Assembly (NCBI GenBank): GCA_031553075.1
Contig: JAVBLX010000110.1
Location: 1 to 64,000, forward strand
DNA length: 64,000 bases
Reading direction: 5' to 3'
DNA from: DIGJ01 sp031553075
GTDB taxonomy: Bacteria; Bacillota; Clostridia; Lachnospirales; Lachnospiraceae
Notes under the pieces: generated by a model
Seen by the model: the letters and a program-made list of their open reading frames with translations, nothing else
Told to the model about the DNA's origin: nothing
Databases searched by the model: none
In this document: piece after piece, positions 58,891 to 64,000 of the stretch
Position numbering within the stretch: the first letter of the stretch is position 1
How the letters are laid out: each line of letters starts with the position of its first letter
Program-made: the position numbers and the translations under genes

Positions 58891-60873
58891 ATGGATGCTC
58901 GGGATAAAAATATTGATAAGTACAAAAATAAGAAAGCAGATTATGCTTTGGCAAGCGGAACCGTTCGATTTGAGGATTCCCATAAAAAAGAAGCAGACAT
59001 CAGATGGCTGGATGATCCGGAAGTATTTCGTGTGAATCAGCAGGAAGCACACAGCGATCATGGGTTTTACATCAGCCGGGAGGAAATGAACGAAAAGAGA
59101 AGCTCACTGCTTCAATCCCTGAATGGGGAATGGTTGTTTTCCTATGCCGTAAATGCGGCAGAAAGACCTGAGAGGTTTTACCAGCCGGGATTTGAAGCTT
59201 CGGGATTTGATAAAATCCATGTACCAGGCCATATTGAACTTTCCGGCTATGATAAAATTCAATATATTAACACCATGTATCCATGGGAAGGTCACATTTT
59301 CAGAAGACCTGCTTACAGTCTTTCCACGGATAACCTGGCAGAAGGTTCCTTCAGTCAGGCGTCCTATAATCCGGTTGGTTCTTACTTGAAAGTGTTTGAT
59401 TTAAAGGAAGAGTTGGCAGGAAAGCCGGTGATAATATGCTTTGAAGGTGTGGAAGAGGCCCTTTATGTGTGGCTTAATGGAGACTTCATTGGATATGCTG
59501 AGGACAGCTTTACTCCTTCGGAATTTAATCTAACCCCTTACATAAAGGAAAAAGGAAACGTACTGGCCGTGGAAGTCCATAAAAGAAGCACGGCGGCATA
59601 TTTGGAAGATCAGGATTTCTTTCGTTTCTTTGGTATTTTTAGAAATGTAACGTTATATGGAAAGCCCTCTCTTCATGTAGAGGATTTATGGGCAAAACCA
59701 ATATTGCAGGAGGATAATGTTTCTGGCAGCTTTGGTTTGGCGCTAAAGCTCTCCTCGATGGAAGTGGTTGGTACGGTGAGAGTAACGGTCACGGATGGTG
59801 AAAATAAGGTGTGCTTTCAGGAAATAAGGAAAATCAGTGAAAAAGTAACGTTTGAACAAACGGAAATAGGAAGCGTGATCCCCTGGGATAACCACAATCC
59901 CTATTTATATCTTCTCATTATAGAACTGTTGGATTCCCAGGACAAATTAATTGAAATTGTCCCTTATAAAATCGGTTTCCGCCGGATTGAAATTCAAAAT
60001 AAAATTATGCTTTTAAATGGAAAACGTCTGATCATCAATGGCGTGAACCGTCATGAATGGAGCGGGAAAAATGGACGTTGGATTAGCCAAAAAGAGATGG
60101 AATGGGATATGGAGTGCCTGGTTCGGAACAACATAAATGGAGTAAGAACCAGCCATTACCCCAACCAGATTCCCTGGTATTACCTGTGTGATGATAACGG
60201 GATTTATGTTATGGCAGAAACCAATCTGGAGTCTCATGGTTCCTGGCAGAAAAGAGGAGCGGTAGAGCCTTCGTGGAATGTACCGGGAAGTATCCCTCAG
60301 TGGCGGGAGGCCGTAATAGACCGGGCGAGAACCAATTTTGAAACGTTTAAAAATCATACTTCCATTTTATTCTGGTCATTAGGAAATGAGTCCTATGCCG
60401 GAGACAATCTGGAACAGATGAATACTTTTTATAAAGAAGCGGATCCCAGCCGGTTGGTTCATTACGAAGGAGTTGTACAAAACCGGACCTATGAGGATAC
60501 CATTTCCGATATGGAAAGCAGAATGTATGCCAAACCGGAGGAAATCAAAGCTTATTTGGAAAGTAACCCCAAAAAGCCATTTATCCTGTGTGAATATATG
60601 CACGATATGGGAAATTCTTTGGGAGGAATGAAATCATATATTGATCTGCTTGATCAATATGAAATGTATCAGGGGGGCTTTATCTGGGACTACATTGACC
60701 AGGCGCTCTGGGTGGAGGATGAGGTTACCGGAGAGGAAGTGCTCCGCTATGGAGGGGATTTTGATGACCGTCCATCGGATTATGAATTTTCAGGAAATGG
60801 AATCGTATTTGCAGATCGAACAGAGAAACCAGCTATGCAGGAGGTAAGGTATTATTATGGTTTGCACAGATAA
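58891..60873 (+). CDS. lacL: Beta-galactosidase large subunit (GH2, LacL-like)
   Basis: The 660-residue protein covers the sugar-binding, immunoglobulin-like and catalytic barrel domains of a LacZ-type GH2 enzyme. The acid/base Glu is in LFWSLGNESYAGDN and the nucleophile Glu in ILCEYMHDMGNSLGG; NRHEWSGKNGR and HYPNQIPWYYLCDDNG are further hallmarks. The chain ends before the C-terminal Bgal_small domain, which is encoded by the next, overlapping gene. ATG 58891 follows AAGGA (58879-58883). The arrangement matches the heterodimeric LacL/LacM enzymes known from lactobacilli. It hydrolyses beta-galactosides in the cytosol. Confidence 0.9.
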   Translation: MDARDKNIDKYKNKKADYALASGTVRFEDSHKKEADIRWLDDPEVFRVNQQEAHSDHGFYISREEMNEKRSSLLQSLNGEWLFSYAVNAAERPERFYQPGFEASGFDKIHVPGHIELSGYDKIQYINTMYPWEGHIFRRPAYSLSTDNLAEGSFSQASYNPVGSYLKVFDLKEELAGKPVIICFEGVEEALYVWLNGDFIGYAEDSFTPSEFNLTPYIKEKGNVLAVEVHKRSTAAYLEDQDFFRFFGIFRNVTLYGKPSLHVEDLWAKPILQEDNVSGSFGLALKLSSMEVVGTVRVTVTDGENKVCFQEIRKISEKVTFEQTEIGSVIPWDNHNPYLYLLIIELLDSQDKLIEIVPYKIGFRRIEIQNKIMLLNGKRLIINGVNRHEWSGKNGRWISQKEMEWDMECLVRNNINGVRTSHYPNQIPWYYLCDDNGIYVMAETNLESHGSWQKRGAVEPSWNVPGSIPQWREAVIDRARTNFETFKNHTSILFWSLGNESYAGDNLEQMNTFYKEADPSRLVHYEGVVQNRTYEDTISDMESRMYAKPEEIKAYLESNPKKPFILCEYMHDMGNSLGGMKSYIDLLDQYEMYQGGFIWDYIDQALWVEDEVTGEEVLRYGGDFDDRPSDYEFSGNGIVFADRTEKPAMQEVRYYYGLHR

Positions 60874-61840
60874 AAAGACAGAGCAGGAGAACCTGCTTGA
60901 GATTGTATATGGAGATGTCAACCTTGGAGTCTGGGGAAGGGATTTTCACTATATTTTTTCTTATCAAAAAGGCGGATTGGAATCCCTGGTAATGGACGGA
61001 AGGGAATGGCTATACCGTCCACCAATGCCAACCTTCTGGCGTGCTGTCACAGACAATGACCGGGGAAGTCAGTTTCCTCTTCGCTCTGGTATGTGGCTTA
61101 GTGCAGATACCTTTCTTCGCTGCATTCGGTTTGAAGTATTTGTGGATGGGGAAAAGGTGAGTACGATTCTTCCGCCGGAAAACAATTGCCATCAGGAAGG
61201 AGAGCGGGCAGAAACGGTAAAAGTAATGTTTACTTATGAAACGATTACGGTGCCGGCAACCCAGGTAGAAGTTTCCTATGAGGTAAGGAAAGAGGGAGCG
61301 ATTGGTGTAGAAGTGCATTATCATGGCAGGGAGGGATTGCCGGAGCTTCCGGTGTTTGGAATGCGGTTTATCATGCCGACCAAAGCGACGGGCTACCAAT
61401 ATGAAGGTTTATCGGGAGAAACCTATCCAGACCGGATGGCAGGAGGAGTTCCTGGTGTTTATCAGGTTGAGGGACTTCCCGTTACCAGATATCTGGTACC
61501 ACAGGATTGCGGCGTCCATATGAAAACAAAATGGCTGGAAGTGGAGCGGGTCACTACACTAAATAGCAGTAATGTAAGGAAGGAACCCTTTTCACTCCGA
61601 TTTGAGAATAAGGGAGAAGAATTTGCTTTTTCTTGTCTTCCTTATACCGCACTGGAATTGGAAAGTGCCACCCACCGGGAAGAACTGCCTCTGCCAAGAA
61701 GGACCATAGTTACCATTCTTGGAGCGGTAAGAGGAGTGGGCGGGATTGATAGCTGGGGCACCGATGTGGAAGATGCTTATCATATTGATGCCACAAGGGA
61801 TATCTTATATTCCTTTGAGATAAGGAAAGGCTCAAAATAA
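60857..61840 (+). CDS. lacM: Beta-galactosidase small subunit (LacM-like)
   Basis: The 327-residue protein corresponds to the Bgal_small_N C-terminal domain of LacZ: RPPMPTFWRAVTDNDRGSQF near the start, GMRFIMPTKATGYQYEGLSG, and GVGGIDSWGTDVEDAYHI near the end. Alone it lacks a catalytic site; it completes the active site of the large subunit. The ATG overlaps the end of lacL by 17 bases in another frame and has its own binding site (GGAGGT at 60840-60845). Because that site exists, a true split gene is more likely than a sequencing frameshift. Confidence 0.9.
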   Translation: MVCTDKKTEQENLLEIVYGDVNLGVWGRDFHYIFSYQKGGLESLVMDGREWLYRPPMPTFWRAVTDNDRGSQFPLRSGMWLSADTFLRCIRFEVFVDGEKVSTILPPENNCHQEGERAETVKVMFTYETITVPATQVEVSYEVRKEGAIGVEVHYHGREGLPELPVFGMRFIMPTKATGYQYEGLSGETYPDRMAGGVPGVYQVEGLPVTRYLVPQDCGVHMKTKWLEVERVTTLNSSNVRKEPFSLRFENKGEEFAFSCLPYTALELESATHREELPLPRRTIVTILGAVRGVGGIDSWGTDVEDAYHIDATRDILYSFEIRKGSK

Positions 61841-61979
61841 TCATCTATTTGCAGAGGCTGCTGATGCGCCGATTCAGGTCATTTAGAAGAAAGCCACTAC
61901 CTATTCGGAAACGAAACCGAATTACCGGCATAGAATAAAATAAGAAATTTTGTGCAGGTATTTTATTTTGAAGGAAGAA

Positions 61980-63695
61980 ATGGAAATATATCAAGTATCG
62001 GCTGAAAGGTGCAGAGATGTAATTTACAGTGAGGCCTATGGGGATTTTATCGTTGCTTACCCAGGTCAATTGGTTGGGATACCGGAGGAGCAGCAGAGGG
62101 AATGCGTCCAACTGGTAACCGATTCTTCTGTAATTGTATATGTTCCGATTAGTGGAAGCCAGAGTATTAATTTCCGCTCCTTTGGGTATGCCACGATTCC
62201 CAAGCTTTATGGACTTCTAGATACTTCCAGCATGGAAAGCATTGGTGTTCTTCGGGTGAGGCGACAACCTTATGTAGACTTACTGGGTCAGGGGGTGCTG
62301 ATTGGAATTATTGATACGGGAATCGATTATCAGCATCCGGTTTTTCGTCAGGCAGATGGGACGACCAGAATACAGGCGATATGGGATCAGACTCAGCGGG
62401 AGGGGACACCGCCGATTGGTTTTCTATATGGTGGTTATTACGACCAGGATGATATTAATGAAGCTCTTCGGTCAGATGATCCGTTGTCCATCGTTCCGGT
62501 TACCGATTTGGAAAATGGACATGGAACATTTATGGCAGGAATTGCGGCTGGTGGAGAAGAGGAGGAAGATGACTTTACAGGTGTCGCACCCCAGGCGGGG
62601 ATTATGATGGTAAAGCTGAAAGAAGCAAAAAACAATTTAAAGGAATATCATTGTGTGAGTCCTCAAGCCCTTGCTTATAGTGAAGCGGATATTATGCTTG
62701 GGGTACGTTTTTTGATCGAAGAAGCAGTACGTTTGCTCAGACCCCTGGTAATTGTTTTTGGGATTGGTACAAACAGCGGAAATCACGATGGTCAAACACC
62801 ACTTTGCAGAATTTTGGATCGTTACAGTTTAAGAGAAGGAATTGCGATTGTAGTCGCAGGTGGAAATGAAGGAAACCGGGGGCATCACTATGAGAAGTTA
62901 ATTATGCCGCCGGGAGAAAGTGAAGAAGTCGAGGTGAAAGTGGAAGAAGGGGAATTTGGTCTGTCAATCGAATTGTGGGCAGAGTCGCCAGCGTTGTTTT
63001 CGGTGGGGATTATTTCGCCTCTTGGCGAAGAAGTTCGAAAAGTTCCGATTCAGGACAGGGCGCTCCAGCAGTTTCGTTTTCCCTTTGAGGATACCCTGGT
63101 ATTAGTGGAATATATCGTGGTGGAACAGCTTACCGGAGACCAGATTGCTCTAATCCGTTTCAGGGATCCTACACCAGGTATCTGGAGAATTGTGGTATAT
63201 AATGAGAGCCCGGATGCAGCCGGATATAATATGTGGCTGCCCATGGAACAATTTATCAAAGAGGGCACTTACTTTATTCAGCCACAGCCCAATACGACCT
63301 TATGTGAACCCGGTAACACGGATAATGTTATGACTATGAATGCTTATAATCATTATGACGATAGTATATATTTACATGCCAGCAGGGGGTATACCCTTTC
63401 AGGAGAGCGCAAACCTGATTTATCAGCCCCCGGCGTAAATATATATGGACCATTGCCAGGGGGACGATTTGGGCGAATGACAGGCTCTTCCATTGCGGCA
63501 GCCCATGCAGCAGGGTGCGCAGCCCTTATGCTTGAATGGGGAATTGTAAAAGGGAATGCACCGTATATGCAGACGGTACGGATTACCAATTATTTTGTCC
63601 GAGGGGCACGAAGAAAGAATATTATATATCCTAATCGGGAATGGGGGTACGGGGAACTGGATTTTTATGGGGTGTTTGAGGAAATATTCTTTTAG
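61980..63695 (+). CDS. Csp-like subtilisin family (S8) serine protease, copy 2
   Basis: The 571-residue protein is a close paralogue of the protease at 30010-31722, with the same prodomain-like start and triad: Asp112 in GIIDTGIDYQHP, His181 in NGHGTFMAGIAAG and Ser504 in MTGSSIAAAHAAG, and the C-terminus NREWGYGELDFYGVF. Long stretches such as GVAPQAGIMMVKLKEAKNNL are nearly identical between the two. No secretion signal is present. AAGGA (61971-61975) supports ATG 61980, although TTG 61968 and 61950 are open in frame. The function is inferred from the Csp family (spore cortex lysis activation) and is not proven. Confidence 0.85.
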   Translation: MEIYQVSAERCRDVIYSEAYGDFIVAYPGQLVGIPEEQQRECVQLVTDSSVIVYVPISGSQSINFRSFGYATIPKLYGLLDTSSMESIGVLRVRRQPYVDLLGQGVLIGIIDTGIDYQHPVFRQADGTTRIQAIWDQTQREGTPPIGFLYGGYYDQDDINEALRSDDPLSIVPVTDLENGHGTFMAGIAAGGEEEEDDFTGVAPQAGIMMVKLKEAKNNLKEYHCVSPQALAYSEADIMLGVRFLIEEAVRLLRPLVIVFGIGTNSGNHDGQTPLCRILDRYSLREGIAIVVAGGNEGNRGHHYEKLIMPPGESEEVEVKVEEGEFGLSIELWAESPALFSVGIISPLGEEVRKVPIQDRALQQFRFPFEDTLVLVEYIVVEQLTGDQIALIRFRDPTPGIWRIVVYNESPDAAGYNMWLPMEQFIKEGTYFIQPQPNTTLCEPGNTDNVMTMNAYNHYDDSIYLHASRGYTLSGERKPDLSAPGVNIYGPLPGGRFGRMTGSSIAAAHAAGCAALMLEWGIVKGNAPYMQTVRITNYFVRGARRKNIIYPNREWGYGELDFYGVFEEIFF

Positions 63696-63706
63696 ATATA
63701 TTATTA

Positions 63707-63735
63707 TTGACACTTGATGGTATAGTATTTATAGA
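63707..63735 (+). promoter_or_regulatory. Consensus promoter upstream of a palindrome
   Basis: TTGACA (63707-63712) and TATAGA (63730-63735) with a 17-base spacer. A start near 63742 would coincide with the first base of the palindrome at 63742-63780. Confidence 0.6.
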
Positions 63736-63741
63736 AGCATT

Positions 63742-63780
63742 CATTTGAAGTGGGGTGCAACTTGTACCCCACTTCAAATG
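63742..63780. other. 39-bp near-perfect palindrome
   Basis: CATTTGAAGTGGGGTGCAA pairs with TTGTACCCCACTTCAAATG around a single central base, with one G-T position. No T run follows, so a simple terminator is not indicated on the plus strand. The rest of 63781-63878 is AT-rich with no gene visible. Confidence 0.65.
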
Positions 63781-63878
63781 ATTACTTCCGAGATTTGTTT
63801 GAAAAGAAAAGTTGAGAATAAGTGCACATATTTGTGTACAATTTTGTACAACGATGAGTTGTGTAAAGAAAGCTTAAC

Positions 63879-63907
63879 TTGTGAAAGAGTCCTATGTTTG
63901 ATATAAT
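63879..63907 (+). promoter_or_regulatory. Promoter of the final partial gene
   Basis: TTGTGA (63879-63884) and TATAAT (63902-63907) with a 17-base spacer, 32 bases before the TTG start. Confidence 0.65.
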
Positions 63908-63939
63908 GTTTTCATAAAAATGAATCTGGAGGACAGGTC

Positions 63940-64000
63940 TTGGAGTACGTAGTAAATTTTCTTAAGAGTGCCGCATTTAAGCGGTTTTTGACCCTTTGTG
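63940..64000 (+). CDS. Unidentified protein, 5' end only
   Basis: A frame open to the window end starts at TTG 63940 with GGAGG at 63928-63932, 7 bases upstream. The first residues read MEYVVNFLKSAAFKRFLTLC. The upstream promoter and well-placed binding site support a real gene, but 20 residues are not enough to name a family. Confidence 0.55.
   Translation, partial: MEYVVNFLKSAAFKRFLTLC

Noticed and set aside
60857..60873. Frameshift breaking a single lacZ
   Set aside because: The second frame has its own GGAGGT and ATG, and the split point matches known LacL/LacM pairs, so two genes are more likely.
1..64000. Insertion sequences, prophage, integrase or toxin-antitoxin genes
   Set aside because: No transposase, integrase, capsid or toxin-like proteins were seen in any frame with good start signals.

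Overview
The window looks like chromosomal DNA of a low-GC, Gram-positive anaerobe of the Clostridia, most likely a gut Lachnospiraceae. The signs are strong purine-rich ribosome binding sites with frequent TTG/GTG starts, a T-box in front of thrS, an L20-type leader in front of infC-rpmI-rplT, lipoprotein-anchored ABC binding proteins, Csp-like subtilases and LacL/LacM-type beta-galactosidase. The genus cannot be fixed from the sequence alone.

Region 1 (1-13.8 kb) is mostly core information processing: two related hairpin repeats, a secreted Ig-like protein, T-box-thrS, the IF3/L35/L20 operon with its leader and a non-AUG infC start, tRNA-Asn and tRNA-Leu(AAG), a TPR-GGDEF diguanylate cyclase, prfC, a cytidylate-kinase-like gene, gltX and a UvrD/PcrA-type helicase.

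Region 2 (13.8-19.7 kb) holds a striking 273-bp palindrome with a perfect 54-bp outer stem and a hairpin-rich core (a candidate structured RNA), then a polyprenyl glycosylphosphotransferase, a membrane-anchored HtrA protease and a divergent ClpX paralogue.

Region 3 (19.9-29.9 kb) is a nucleoside uptake and salvage cluster: a Crp/Fnr-type regulator with a matching palindrome at its promoter, uridine and purine nucleoside phosphorylases, a BmpA/NupOPQ-type nucleoside ABC importer, deoC, cdd and deoB. Imported nucleosides would be split by phosphorolysis, and deoxyribose-1-phosphate would pass through DeoB and DeoC to glycolysis.

Region 4 (30-63.7 kb) is a sugar-use region bracketed by two paralogous Csp-like serine proteases. 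It contains (a) a more GC-rich leftward operon for an alpha-glucoside (GPH symporter, GH65 phosphorylase, esterase, MBL hydrolase, AraC regulator); (b) a phosphorelay cluster of two hybrid histidine kinases, a lone receiver and a degenerate-HPt/receiver protein, followed by a GH18 lipoprotein; (c) a GH31 alpha-glycosidase; and (d) a YesMN-type two-component system divergent from an LplABC-type sugar importer, a six-hairpin glycosidase-like protein and split LacL/LacM beta-galactosidase. The window ends with a promoter that runs directly into a 39-bp near-perfect palindrome, followed by the start of an unidentified gene.

Functions are assigned from motif reading only; no database search was possible.
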